A stretch of DNA of 64,000 nt, from contig JAIOJX010000002.1 of assembly GCA_022376925.1 (NCBI GenBank), positions 132,628,831-132,692,830 of the forward strand. The letters run 5' to 3'. The position numbers and the translations under genes were made by a program. Below are positions 23,319 to 34,981 of this stretch, one piece after another; position 1 is the stretch's first letter, and each line of letters starts with the position of its first letter. The stretch comes from Tragulus kanchil. Lineage: Eukaryota > Chordata > Mammalia > Artiodactyla > Tragulidae. The notes below the pieces were generated by a model. It saw only the letters and a program-made list of their open reading frames with translations. It was not told the DNA's origin and ran no database searches.

Positions 23319-25443
23319 TAGGATTATTACACGTAGCAAGTGCTCAAGAAATGTGAGCTTGCTTGTGGCTTTGCCGTTAGTCATCATTTCTTGCGGGGAG
23401 TGGAAGGCATCAGGAAGGTCACCTCAGGACAAACACTGTCTCCCGCCTGGTTTAAAAATAAAATCAGAACACCGATTCTACTTAACGCTTCTGTCAGTAG
23501 ACATGAGTTTTTAACATTTCCAGAACTCTGTAACATCTGTTGGCAGGTCTTTGGTTACACTTCACATCACATCTGAAGTTCTGAAGGATCCGTGCTCACT
23601 TTTGTAACTTCAGATCGGAGGCTGAACTTGAGGTTTATGTGAAATTGGTGTCAGGACTTTTTCATTGTTTCAGAGATATAAGTCATTGTCCCCATAAATC
23701 ACATTCTGACTTTGCAAGTGTCCACAATACGGCCAAAGCATCCTTCTGCACTTCGGCTAAATTTCTTTCTCGTCAGGCAGTCCTTTGTTGCTCTGGACAT
23801 TTGGGAAGACATATATCTTCCTTCTACCCTCTCTGCTGCACCAGAGCATCCCCAAGTCCCTCCTCTGGGGACTACTTCTGTGTTGACATTGTTTTGTCAC
23901 TGTCAGGAGCCAACATGTGGCCTCTGAAAACCTGGCTTTAATTTGATCAAAGGGCCTCTGGCATTAAGACGTCCAAATTATTTTATCTGATTTTTTCAGA
24001 GGCAATAAATCAGTGCCTCCTGAAATCTATCTTGCAGCCATCTGCTCTTTGCATCCCCACCGCTTGATGGGGGGCATCACTATCTCACTCCTGGATTATT
24101 GGACCTACCTCCCGACAGGTCGCCATGCCTCACTCTCATTGGTCCTCACCACAGTGCCTCTGTCTGTTTCTCCACACAGCAGTCAAAGTGATCTTAGAAC
24201 ACTGGAGAGTATATCATAAAAGAACATTTTGTATATGTTTATATATGGCTTCTCATCAATCTTAGAATAAAATCCAGACTCCTTACAGTGGTCTGCAAGG
24301 TTTTCTTTAGCAGCTTAGCTACAAGGGAAGCCTTCAGATATGGGGAGCTGCTGTAAATACAGATGAAGCTTTGGTGGCTCACCTGCCGTTCCTGCTGGGC
24401 AGTACAGTTCTAACAGGTCATGGACTACTACTGGTTCCAGGGCTTGGGGACCCCTGATCTATAGGATTATTACACGTAGCAAGTGCTCAAGAAATGTGAG
24501 CTTGCTTGTGGCTTTGCCGTTAGTCATCATTTCTTGCGGGGAGTGGAAGGCATCAGGAAGGTCACCTCAGGACAAACACTGTCTCCCGCCTGGTTTAAAA
24601 ATAAAATCAGAACACCGATTCTACTTAACGCTTCTGTCAGTAGACATGAGTTTTTAACATTTCCAGAACTCTGTAACATCTGTTGGCAGGTCTTTGGTTA
24701 CACTTCACATCACATCTGAAGTTCTGAAGGATCCGTGCTCACTTTTGTAACTTCAGATCGGAGGCTGAACTTGAGGTTTATGTGAAATTGGTGTCAGGAC
24801 TTTTTCATTGTTTCAGAGATATAAGTCATTGTCCCCATAAATCACATTCTGACTTTGCAAGTGTCCACAATACGGCCAAAGCATCCTTCTGCACTTCGGC
24901 TAAATTTCTTTCTCGTCAGGCAGTCCTTTGTTGCTCTGGACATTTGGGAAGACATATATCTTCCTTCTACCCTCTCTGCTGCACCAGAGCATCCCCAAGT
25001 CCCTCCTCTGGGGACTACTTCTGTGTTGACATTGTTTTGTCACTGTCAGGAGCCAACATGTGGCCTCTGAAAACCTGGCTTTAATTTGATCAAAGGGCCT
25101 CTGGCATTAAGACGTCCAAATTATTTTATCTGATTTTTTCAGAGGCAATAAATCAGTGCCTCCTGAAATCTATCTTGCAGCCATCTGCTCTTTGCATCCC
25201 CACCGCTTGATGGGGGGCATCACTATCTCACTCCTGGATTATTGGACCTACCTCCCGACAGGTCGCCATGCCTCACTCTCATTGGTCCTCACCACAGTGC
25301 CTCTGTCTGTTTCTCCACACAGCAGTCAAAGTGATCTTAGAACACTGGAGAGTATATCATAAAAGAACATTTTGTATATGTTTATATATGGCTTCTCATC
25401 AATCTTAGAATAAAATCCAGACTCCTTACAGTGGTCTGCAAGG
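23160..25443. repeat. Direct duplication 9 (offset 1143 bp)
   Basis: Copy 1 is 23160-24300 and copy 2 is 24303-25443. Two or three extra T residues sit at the join (24301-24302). Substitutions: gctgagct against gcttagct and cctggtct against cctgatct, both near the copy-2 start. Confidence 0.95.
23319..24009. other. Non-coding, nothing recognised
   Basis: No recognisable exon, RNA gene or repeat. The 78- and 100-codon plus-strand frames here have no domain and are simply repeated at 24483-25084. Confidence 0.4.
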
Positions 25444-25570
25444 CCCTGCCCACCTCGTTCACCTCATTACATTGCCTGGCCCACTAGGTACCATCACTGG
25501 TCACCTTCACATTTCTCAAATACACAAAAATCTCTTTCCTCAGCAGTGTGTACTCAACTTCTCACTGGGA
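24010..25570 (+). mobile_element. L2 LINE fragment
   Basis: L2 words in order: ttgcatccccaccgcttgat, agtcaaagtgatcttagaac, cttagaataaaatccagact, ccttacagtggtctgcaagg, ccctgcccacctcgttcacc. Duplications 9 and 10 run through it, so parts occur at 24010-24300, 25153-25570 and 26326-26645. The L2 resumes at about 26030. Confidence 0.78.
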
Positions 25571-26025
25571 CAATGCCTGTATAGGTTTCCTTTTGCCGCT
25601 GGAAGCCATGACCACAAACTTCCTGGCTTAAAACAAGAAACATTTCTTCTCCAACATTTCTGGAGGCCAGGAGTCCAAATAGGTCTCATGGGGCTAAATA
25701 AGTCAAGATGTGTTCCTTCTAGAGGGCATAAGGGGACAATCTGTTTCCTTGCCTTTTCCAGAAGTAGGGGCTGCCTGATTTCCTTGGTTCATGGGCATAT
25801 CATGCTGACCTCAGCTTCTAGCATCACCTCACCTCAGCTTCTCCTGCTTCCCACTTTCCCTAATAAGAACTCTGGTTACAGTAAATTTAGGTGAATATAC
25901 AGGATAATATGCCCACCTTTCTGTCCTGGACTTAATTACATTTGCTAAGGTCTTCTGCCATGGGTCTGGGGATTAGGACACCTTTGTTATGGTCTGCTGA
26001 CCATGCTACTCTTCCTAGTGGAGCT
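25571..26025. mobile_element. Old interspersed repeat inserted in L2, family unassigned
   Basis: The order ttccttttgccgctggaagc, ccacaaacttcctggcttaa, aacatttctggaggccagga, aatctgtttccttgcctttt is a familiar mammalian-wide repeat pattern (compare ccacaaacttagtggcttaa). I cannot say with confidence whether it is an LTR or a DNA transposon. Duplicate at 26646-27100. Confidence 0.5.
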
Positions 26026-26240
26026 GATTACTTTCCATCTCTGGCCTTGAATTTAATGTACCTTCAAAGAGAGGGTTTTCTGTCCACTCCATCTATATAG
26101 CCTTCCTCAATTTTCTCTCTCATGACATCCTGTTACTTTTCTTTGTAGCAAATTCCTCAATATATATGCCCCTATTATTTAAGTCTCTTTTAATGGGATA
26201 TTCTGCTCCTTAAAACTGAAGGCATTGTTGCTGCCTAGAC
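26026..26240 (+). mobile_element. L2 fragment, continuation
   Basis: The words gtccactccatctatatagc, catgacatcctgttactttt and ccttaaaactgaaggcattg fit the 3' part of the L2 seen before 25570. The intervening repeat therefore inserted into an existing L2. Duplicate at 27101-27315. Confidence 0.55.
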
Positions 26241-27403
26241 CTTAGCAACTGCACCTCTGTCCCCTGAAGAGTCTCTAGCCAGAGGAGCCCTCTTCTCCCC
26301 ACATATAAGCCAGCTCTTGTCCTGCCCTCCCGACAGGTCGCCATGCCTCACTCTCATTGGTCCTCACCACAGTGCCTCTGTCTGTTTCTCCACACAGCAG
26401 TCAAAGTGATCTTAGAACACTGGAGAGTATATCATAAAAGAACATTTTGTATATGTTTATATATGGCTTCTCATCAATCTTAGAATAAAATCCAGACTCC
26501 TTACAGTGGTCTGCAAGGCCCTGCCCACCTCGTTCACCTCATTACATTGCCTGGCCCACTAGGTACCATCACTGGTCACCTTCACATTTCTCAAATACAC
26601 AAAAATCTCTTTCCTCAGCAGTGTGTACTCAACTTCTCACTGGGACAATGCCTGTATAGGTTTCCTTTTGCCGCTGGAAGCCATGACCACAAACTTCCTG
26701 GCTTAAAACAAGAAACATTTCTTCTCCAACATTTCTGGAGGCCAGGAGTCCAAATAGGTCTCATGGGGCTAAATAAGTCAAGATGTGTTCCTTCTAGAGG
26801 GCATAAGGGGACAATCTGTTTCCTTGCCTTTTCCAGAAGTAGGGGCTGCCTGATTTCCTTGGTTCATGGGCATATCATGCTGACCTCAGCTTCTAGCATC
26901 ACCTCACCTCAGCTTCTCCTGCTTCCCACTTTCCCTAATAAGAACTCTGGTTACAGTAAATTTAGGTGAATATACAGGATAATATGCCCACCTTTCTGTC
27001 CTGGACTTAATTACATTTGCTAAGGTCTTCTGCCATGGGTCTGGGGATTAGGACACCTTTGTTATGGTCTGCTGACCATGCTACTCTTCCTAGTGGAGCT
27101 GATTACTTTCCATCTCTGGCCTTGAATTTAATGTACCTTCAAAGAGAGGGTTTTCTGTCCACTCCATCTATATAGCCTTCCTCAATTTTCTCTCTCATGA
27201 CATCCTGTTACTTTTCTTTGTAGCAAATTCCTCAATATATATGCCCCTATTATTTAAGTCTCTTTTAATGGGATATTCTGCTCCTTAAAACTGAAGGCAT
27301 TGTTGCTGCCTAGACCTTAGCAACTGCACCTCTGTCCCCTGAAGAGTCTCTAGCCAGAGGAGCCCTCTTCTCCCCACATATAAGCCAGCTCTTGTCCTGC
27401 CCT

Positions 27404-28000
27404 GGCCTCCATGAAATCCCTGAGGAGCAGGTGAATTTGATCTTGGCTTCTTTCCCAATCAGTATTGCCAACAGGCTCTAATGTCCAGATTGCTAGGAAT
27501 GCCATGGGCCCAGCCTCCTGATCCTTTTCCAGTGGGGCACTGGGTTGTGGGGAGTGAAGATTCAAATGTGGAGGGGTTAAATTCCCCTCTTCTATGGACA
27601 TGATTTCCCCTAACAAGTTAGAGAGCTATGGACAGGATCTATCCTCTTGTGAACCAGCAAATGGTCTGTCTGGTTAGAGTGCTTTTAGGTACTAAAATTT
27701 ATGATATGAATCACAGCTCAGTGGGAACCTTTTCCATCTGAAGGCTCTCTGCTTGTGGGTAGGCTTCCCAGAAGCAGACCCTGAGATGAGGCTGTGTGTA
27801 AAGGCGATTTATTAGGAGATCTCAGGGAACACTGATAAGAGTGAGTAAACAAGGCGGGGACAGGCAGAGGCCAGCAAAATGTGGTGTCCTCAGGCCATTT
27901 CCCATGGGTGATCAGTCCCATAGGAGAGCCCTGGGGGCAACGAGGTGACCCCTCACAGTAGTTCCATCAATACAGGAGAGTATGTGAGAATATGCCTGTC
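27404..28000. other. Non-coding, possible old LTR piece
   Basis: At 27760-27870 the order cagaagcagaccctgagatg, ggcgatttattaggagatct, cagggaacactgataagagt resembles an old mammalian LTR or DNA repeat that I cannot name. No coding signal is seen. Confidence 0.35.
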
Positions 28001-28191
28001 AAGAAAGTCAAAAAGTCAAGTCACTCAGTCATGTCCAACTCTTTGCGACCCCATGGACAAGCCATAGAATTCTCCAGGCAAGAAAATTAGAGTGGGTAGC
28101 TGTTCCCTTCTCCAGGGGATCTTCCCAACCCAGGGGCTGAACCCAGATCTTCCTCATTGAAGGCAGATTTTTTTTACCACCAGGGAAGCCC
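28001..28191 (-). mobile_element. Bov-tA SINE
   Basis: Minus-strand Bov-tA: cactcagtcatgtccaactc, tttgcgaccccatggacaag, gaattctccaggcaagaaaa, gggatcttcccaacccaggg, accaccagggaagccc. It is one of the few repeats here lying outside the duplicated segments. Confidence 0.9.
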
Positions 28192-29344
28192 GATTGGTTA
28201 AGAGCTTTCCCCTCAAGGGAATGTAGGCACGGCAGGCTCTTGGCACACACAGGCAAAATGACAGCAGTCCTTGATAATGAGAGGCAGGTCTTGCCTGAGT
28301 CAAAGTCCACTGGTGCTTGTGTGCATAGTGGTGAAGGGATCTGAGGACATTGAGGGCCCTACTATGTTCTCCAGCTCCCAGTGGACCCATTAGTTCCTTC
28401 AATAGGTATTCATCCATCTTCCGTTCTGGGCCAGACTCTGGGACGCAGGTCATGAAGACATGGTTTCAGCCCTCATGAAGTTGATAGTCAAGTAGGAGAG
28501 ATAGACATCAAGCCTGGTGAAAGGCTTCTCTGAACAAAGGATGATGAGCTAAGAGGTGAATGATGATAAGACTGAACAAGGCCAACATGGGAGCAAAAAA
28601 CATCATAAACCAATGGTGCACGTTCAAGAGTCCTGAGGCAGGAATCAGCCAGAGGAGCTGAAAGGAGGTGTGTGCTGGGAGTTCCAAGAGTCAGGGGGAA
28701 TGGAAAGTGACAAGGCTGTGGCCTATGGATGATTCTTTCCTGTCTGATTTATTTTCAGTTTCATCCAAGATCTTCCAGACTCAGATCTGTGGCCCATTCT
28801 CCAGTATATTTCCTGGAAGCTGAGGGGAAATGGGGATATGAAGAGGATGTTAGGTGGGAGAGTCTATTTTCGACTGTTCATCTTTTCCCCACTGAAGCTT
28901 ATAGCTGAAATTAATACATAAATTTACAACTGCAAGTCAGTTGTGATAAATAATCCCAGAAGTGTTCCGATTATTTACATTTTTATGGAATCTTGCCTGA
29001 GCAAACCCAGAGAGCTCACCAGGCACTTGAAGAATTATGTCTTGTTCAAAACCAATTTAATAGCAATGGAAAATAAAGCCATCTGTGGGAACTTGTAGAG
29101 CAGAGTAGTAATTCTCTGCCAGATGAGCAATATACAAAAGGCACCAAATCAACCAGAGCACACCAAGCTCGTGGAAGAGTAACAACAGCAACTTAAATGA
29201 ACTGTCCGAGGACACTCGCCTTGGAGCATCTCTTGCTTACATGCTATTTGGATGAGCATTCTGGTCACATGGTGAGGTGTGTAGGCACTGACCGGAGACA
29301 GGTTGTGTGATAAGGGAAGAAAGTTGGCTTCATGGAAGGGTCAG
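28192..29344. other. Single-copy stretch, no gene recognised
   Basis: This is the middle of one of the longest junction-free intervals (27403-29746). Around 28370-28560 wording such as gggccagactctgggacgca and cagccctcatgaagttgata resembles an old mammalian repeat that I cannot name. Nothing coding is seen. Confidence 0.4.
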
Positions 29345-29450
29345 GAGCATGGGTTGACAGTCAAAGAGCGGAAGTTTGCATGTGGGTTCTGCCACTTCCT
29401 AGCTGAACAACATCGGGCAAGTCAATGCTCCTAGTTTTCCTAATGGGATT
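29345..29450 (+). mobile_element. MIR
   Basis: The words gcatgtgggttctgccactt, cctagctgaacaacatcggg and caagtcaatgctcctagttt follow the MIR core order (ctctgccacttactagctgt, gaccttgggcaagtcactta). Confidence 0.7.
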
Positions 29451-29529
29451 ATATGTGTGTATTTCTCTCTCTCCTTTCCCCCCCCAATATTGGTTTTCAT
29501 CTTCTTTCATTTTTTCACAGTTTATCATT

Positions 29530-30710
29530 AATTTTTAAAGGTTTTATTGAGGTATGACTTACATATATTAAAATTCACCCATTTTGAATGTATACTTTGA
29601 TGAATTTTTAGCAGATTTATATAATTATTCAGTCATTAATATCTCCACAATCCAGTTGTAGAATCCTTCCATCCCACCCCAGAGTTTCCTCATTCCCGTG
29701 TATAGTTGATCCCAGCTTCCACCTCTAGCTCAAGGCAACCATGGATATATTTTCCATCTCTATTCTAGACATTTCATGTAATAAAATCACATTGTATAGT
29801 TCTATAAGTCTAAGTTTGAAAGAAGCACACACACTTAGCACACTGTTTTTAAGATCTACATCATTGGATGTAGCAATAGCTTGTTTCCTTTTATTGCTGG
29901 TATGGAAATATCACATTTTGTGTTTCTGTTCATAAGTAATTTGGAGTGTCTAGTTTTTGGCTGTTATGAATTGCTGTGAGCAATTGATGTCTTTGTGTGA
30001 ACACATACTTTCATCTCTTTTGAGTAAATATCTAGGAGTGGAATTGCTGGGTTGTATGGCTAGTAACTTTCAAAGAAACTGCAAAATTGTTTTCTGAAGT
30101 GGTTGTACCATTTTACATTCCCACCGTCAATATGAGGATTGCAGTTGCTTTATATTCTCACTAACACTTGATTTGTCAGTCTTTTTTATTTAACTGTTCT
30201 ATGAGATGTGTCATGATTTAAATTTCCATCTCTGTCATAGCTAATGGTGTCAAGCACCTTTTCATACACTGATTATCCATTGGTGTATCTTTTTGGTGAA
30301 GTGTTCCTTAAGATCTTTTCCTATTAAAAAAATGGATTGTTTTCTTCCTATTGAGTCACGGGTATTTATTATTTTGGATACGAATCCTTTTTCTCAGATA
30401 CGTGTTTTGAAAGCATTTCCTTTCAGTCTGTGGCTTACCTTTTCATTTTTCTTAGTAGTATCTTTTAAAGAGCAAATGTTTAAAATGTTGATGAAGTGTA
30501 ATTTGCCAATTTTTTTCTTTTATGGATTATACTTTTAATGTCATATCTAAGAAATGTTTGTCTAGCCCAAGGTCACGAGAGCTATCTCTTATGTTTTCTG
30601 CTAGAAATTTTAGCTCTCATTTTTAGACTAAAATCCATTTTGAGTTAATGTTTGTGTGTGCTTTGAGGTAAGGGTCTAAGTTTATTTTCTAACATAAAAA
30701 TATTCAATTG
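29530..30710 (-). mobile_element. Old L1 3' end (antisense)
   Basis: Read on the plus strand: ggttttattgaggtatgact, cacccattttgaatgtatac, gtctttgtgtgaacacatac, taggagtggaattgctgggt, gtaccattttacattcccac. This is the inverted 3' end and ORF2 tail of an old L1. Parts recur at 30830-31794 and 32715-32952 through duplications 11 and 12. Confidence 0.85.
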
Positions 30711-31916
30711 GGGCTTCCCTGGTGGTATAGTGGGTAAAGAGTTCATATTGCAGTGCGAGGGGTGCTGGTTTGATCCCTGGCCCGGGAGGATCCCACATGC
30801 CATGGAGTGGCTGGACCAGTGTGTCCAGTTATATTTTCCATCTCTATTCTAGACATTTCATGTAATAAAATCACATTGTATAGTTCTATAAGTCTAAGTT
30901 TGAAAGAAGCACACACACTTAGCACACTGTTTTTAAGATCTACATCATTGGATGTAGCAATAGCTTGTTTCCTTTTATTGCTGGTATGGAAATATCACAT
31001 TTTGTGTTTCTGTTCATAAGTAATTTGGAGTGTCTAGTTTTTGGCTGTTATGAATTGCTGTGAGCAATTGATGTCTTTGTGTGAACACATACTTTCATCT
31101 CTTTTGAGTAAATATCTAGGAGTGGAATTGCTGGGTTGTATGGCTAGTAACTTTCAAAGAAACTGCAAAATTGTTTTCTGAAGTGGTTGTACCATTTTAC
31201 ATTCCCACCGTCAATATGAGGATTGCAGTTGCTTTATATTCTCACTAACACTTGATTTGTCAGTCTTTTTTATTTAACTGTTCTATGAGATGTGTCATGA
31301 TTTAAATTTCCATCTCTGTCATAGCTAATGGTGTCAAGCACCTTTTCATACACTGATTATCCATTGGTGTATCTTTTTGGTGAAGTGTTCCTTAAGATCT
31401 TTTCCTATTAAAAAAATGGATTGTTTTCTTCCTATTGAGTCACGGGTATTTATTATTTGGGATACGAATCCTTTTTCTCAGATACGTGTTTTGAAAGCAT
31501 TTCCTTTCAGTCTGTGGCTTACCTTTTCATTTTTCTTAGTAGTATCTTTTAAAGAGCAAATGTTTAAAATGTTGATGAAGTGTAATTTGCCAATTTTTTT
31601 CTTTTATGGATTATACTTTTAATGTCATATCTAAGAAATGTTTGTCTAGCCCAAGGTCACGAGAGCTATCTCTTATGTTTTCTGCTAGAAATTTTAGCTC
31701 TCATTTTTAGACTAAAATCCATTTTGAGTTAATGTTTGTGTGTGCTTTGAGGTAAGGGTCTAAGTTTATTTTCTAACATAAAAATATTCAATTGGGGCTT
31801 CCCTGGTGGTATAGTGGGTAAAGAGTTCATATTGCAGTGCGAGGGGTGCTGGTTTGATCCCTGGCCCGGGAGGATCCCACATGCCATGGAGTGGCTGGAC
31901 CAGTGTGTCCAGTTAT
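29746..31916. repeat. Direct duplication 11 (offset 1084 bp)
   Basis: Copy 1 is 29746-30832 and copy 2 is 30830-31916. The join shares tat (ggatatattt incoming, gttatgagtc outgoing). One substitution was noted: attttggatacg near 30370 against atttgggatacg near 31454. Confidence 0.95.
30711..30832 (+). mobile_element. 5' part of the SINE at 31795 (cut by junction)
   Basis: This is the first copy of the tRNA head of the SINE that is complete at 31795. It stops at 30832, where copy 2 of duplication 11 begins. The truncation is a product of the junction, not of retroposition. Confidence 0.85.
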
Positions 31917-32112
31917 GAGTCAGCACTCTGGAGCACACATGCCCAAGAGCTGGTGCTCTGCAGTGAGAGAGGCTACTGCAATGGGAGACCCACACAGGCC
32001 AAAAGATTAAAGATGGATGAAAATAAATAAATGAAAGACCAAAAAAAAAAAAAAGAGGCCAAAATTTTAAAAAAAAGCAACAACAATAAAAGAGGCCAAA
32101 ATAAAAAAATAA
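31795..32112 (+). mobile_element. CHR-like tRNA SINE, 'gccactgcaatg' subfamily
   Basis: Head gggcttccctggtggtatag, B-box region ggtttgatccctggcccg, body tggctggaccagtgtgtcc and gaggctactgcaatgggaga, tail agatggatgaaaataaataa followed by A-rich sequence. Flanks attcaattg (31786) and attcagttg (32113) form a target-site duplication with one mismatch. A second complete copy lies at 32953-33268. Confidence 0.88.
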
Positions 32113-32473
32113 ATTCAGTTGTTCTTGCACCATTTGTTGCTAAATTATCCTTTCCTTACTGAATTACTTTGGCCCATTGTTGAACATCATTTTGTCATTT
32201 ATGTGTGAGTTTAATCTCTAAAATCTCTTATTTTTCTTTTGAGAAATAATATTTCTCCCATTAGATGCATGTTCATGGGACAGTAATAGAGTGGGAGCAG
32301 AAATCAAGCTGAGATCCTCTGATGCTTTCTATCTAGGATTTGAATCCCAAGCAGCAAGAAAAACTAATAATTGTTGGAATTGCGTTTAGCTGTAATAGCG
32401 GTTTCCTACCCAGACTCACTCCACAAAACTCTCAATGATAATAACTAACAATAGATTTACTAAATGCCCATGT
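32113..32473. other. Non-coding, nothing recognised
   Basis: No gene or named repeat is seen. It may be partly old L1. It recurs at 33269-33630 through duplication 12. Confidence 0.35.
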
Positions 32474-32952
32474 GTAAGTGCTAGGTTACTTCAGTCATGT
32501 CCAACTCTTTGCAACCCTATGAACTGTAACCTGCCTGGCTCCTCTGTCCATGAGATTCTCCAGGCAGGAATACTGGAGTGGGTTTCCATGCCCTCCTCCA
32601 GGTAATCTTCCTTACCCAGGGGTCGAACCCGTGTCTCATGTCTCTTATACTGGCAGATGGGTTCTTTACCACTAATCCCCAAAAATTTTCATCTTACTTT
32701 TTTTTTAGTAGTTTCAAATGTTTAAAATGTTGATGAAGTGTAATTTGCCAATTTTTTTCTTTTATGGATTATACTTTTAATGTCATATCTAAGAAATGTT
32801 TGTCTAGCCCAAGGTCACGAGAGCTATCTCTTATGTTTTCTGCTAGAAATTTTAGCTCTCATTTTTAGACTAAAATCCATTTTGAGTTAATGTTTGTGTG
32901 TGCTTTGAGGTAAGGGTCTAAGTTTATTTTCTAACATAAAAATATTCAATTG

Positions 32953-33268
32953 GGGCTTCCCTGGTGGTATAGTGGGTAAAGAGTTCATATTGCAGTGCGA
33001 GGGGTGCTGGTTTGATCCCTGGCCCGGGAGGATCCCACATGCCATGGAGTGGCTGGACCAGTGTGTCCAGTTATGAGTCAGCACTCTGGAGCACACATGC
33101 CCAAGAGCTGGTGCTCTGCAGTGAGAGAGGCTACTGCAATGGGAGACCCACACAGGCCAAAAGATTAAAGATGGATGAAAATAAATAAATGAAAGACCAA
33201 AAAAAAAAAAAGAGGCCAAAATTTTAAAAAAAAGCAACAACAATAAAAGAGGCCAAAATAAAAAAATA
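32953..33268 (+). mobile_element. Duplicate of the SINE at 31795
   Basis: Second full copy created by the large duplication, with the same flanking words. It differs by two bases in an A-run. Confidence 0.85.
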
Positions 33269-33630
33269 AATTCAGTTGTTCTTGCACCATTTGTTGCTAA
33301 ATTATCCTTTCCTTACTGAATTACTTTGGCCCATTGTTGAACATCATTTTGTCATTTATGTGTGAGTTTAATCTCTAAAATCTCTTATTTTTCTTTTGAG
33401 AAATAATATTTCTCCCATTAGATGCATGTTCATGGGACAGTAATAGAGTGGGAGCAGAAATCAAGCTGAGATCCTCTGATGCTTTCTATCTAGGATTTGA
33501 ATCCCAAGCAGCAAGAAAAACTAATAATTGTTGGAATTGCGTTTAGCTGTAATAGCGGTTTCCTACCCAGACTCACTCCACAAAACTCTCAATGATAATA
33601 ACTAACAATAGATTTACTAAATGCCCATGT

Positions 33631-33850
33631 GTAAGTGCTAGGTTACTTCAGTCATGTCCAACTCTTTGCAACCCTATGAACTGTAACCTGCCTGGCTCCT
33701 CTGTCCATGAGATTCTCCAGGCAGGAATACTGGAGTGGGTTTCCATGCCCTCCTCCAGGTAATCTTCCTTACCCAGGGGTCGAACCCGTGTCTCATGTCT
33801 CTTATACTGGCAGATGGGTTCTTTACCACTAGCACCATCTAGGAAGCCCT
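33631..33850 (-). mobile_element. Bov-tA SINE (inside a MIR)
   Basis: Minus-strand Bov-tA: gtcatgtccaactctttgca, gagattctccaggcaggaat, actggagtgggtttccatgc, cttacccaggggtcgaaccc, ctaggaagcccta. The flanks ctaaatgccca and ccaagtgccca look like a diverged target-site duplication. Partial copy at 32474-32674, full duplicate at 34627-34846. Confidence 0.88.
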
Positions 33851-33985
33851 ACCAAGTGCCCAACATTATCCTAAACGCTGTACAAACTCATATATACTTA
33901 CAACAAAGCCATAAGACAGACTACTATGATCCTCATGTTATAGTTGGGAAAACCAAAGCAGGCAGAATCTAAGGAACTTTGTCAT

Positions 33986-34511
33986 TCATTTGCTAAGTCA
34001 TGTCCAACTCTTTGTGACCTCATGAACTGCAGGACACTAGGCTTCCCTGCTCTTTACTACCTCCCTGAGTTTGCTCAATCTCAGGCCATTGAGTTGATGA
34101 TGCCATCCAACCATTTTATCCTCTGTTGCCCCCCTCTTCTTTTGCCCTCAATCTTTCCCAGCATCAGGGTCTTTTCCAATGTGCTGGCTCTTCGCATCAG
34201 GTGACCAAAATATTGCTGTTTTAGCTTCAGCATCAGTTCTTCCAGTGAATATTCAGAGTTGATTCCCTTTAGGATTGACTGGTTGGATTTCCTTGCAGTC
34301 CAAATGACTCTTCAAGAGTCTTCTCCAATACCACAGCTCAAAGGCATAGGGCCTTCAGTGCTCATCTTTCTTTATGGTCCAACTCTCACATCTGTACACG
34401 ACTGCTGGAAAAGCCATAGCTTTGACTATACAGACCTTTGAGGGCAAAGTGATGTCTCTGTTTTTGAATATGCTATCTAGGTTTGTCATAGCTTTTCTTC
34501 CAAGGAGCAAG
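33986..34511 (-). mobile_element. BovB (RTE) LINE 3' part, first copy
   Basis: Antisense BovB sequence: catgtccaactctttgtgac, catcagggtcttttccaatg, ctggctcttcgcatcaggtg, gagtcttctccaataccaca. It encodes the C-terminal part of the RTE reverse transcriptase read on the minus strand, with stops and frame breaks. It is cut at 34511 by junction 13 and restarts at 34982. Confidence 0.9.
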
Positions 34512-34981
34512 AAAAACTAATAATTGTTGGAATTGCGTTTAGCTGTAATAGCGGTTTCCTACCCAGACTCACTCCACAAAACTCTCAATGATAATAACTA
34601 ACAATAGATTTACTAAATGCCCATGTGTAAGTGCTAGGTTACTTCAGTCATGTCCAACTCTTTGCAACCCTATGAACTGTAACCTGCCTGGCTCCTCTGT
34701 CCATGAGATTCTCCAGGCAGGAATACTGGAGTGGGTTTCCATGCCCTCCTCCAGGTAATCTTCCTTACCCAGGGGTCGAACCCGTGTCTCATGTCTCTTA
34801 TACTGGCAGATGGGTTCTTTACCACTAGCACCATCTAGGAAGCCCTACCAAGTGCCCAACATTATCCTAAACGCTGTACAAACTCATATATACTTACAAC
34901 AAAGCCATAAGACAGACTACTATGATCCTCATGTTATAGTTGGGAAAACCAAAGCAGGCAGAATCTAAGGAACTTTGTCAT

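Larger units (their letters stand above)
25251..27403. repeat. Direct duplication 10 (offset 1075 bp)
   Basis: Copy 1 is 25251-26328 and copy 2 is 26326-27403. The join shares cct (ctacctcccg incoming, tgccctggcc outgoing). I see no internal difference and the offset stays constant. Confidence 0.95.
31557..33831. repeat. Direct duplication 12 (offset 1158 bp)
   Basis: Copy 1 is 31557-32674 and clean copy 2 is 32715-33831. The 40 bp between (32675-32714) are not random: ttttcatcttact then tttagtagtttcaaatg is a degraded version of the true upstream sequence at 31525-31563. An error-rich start of a contig explains this better than a biological join. Confidence 0.95.
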
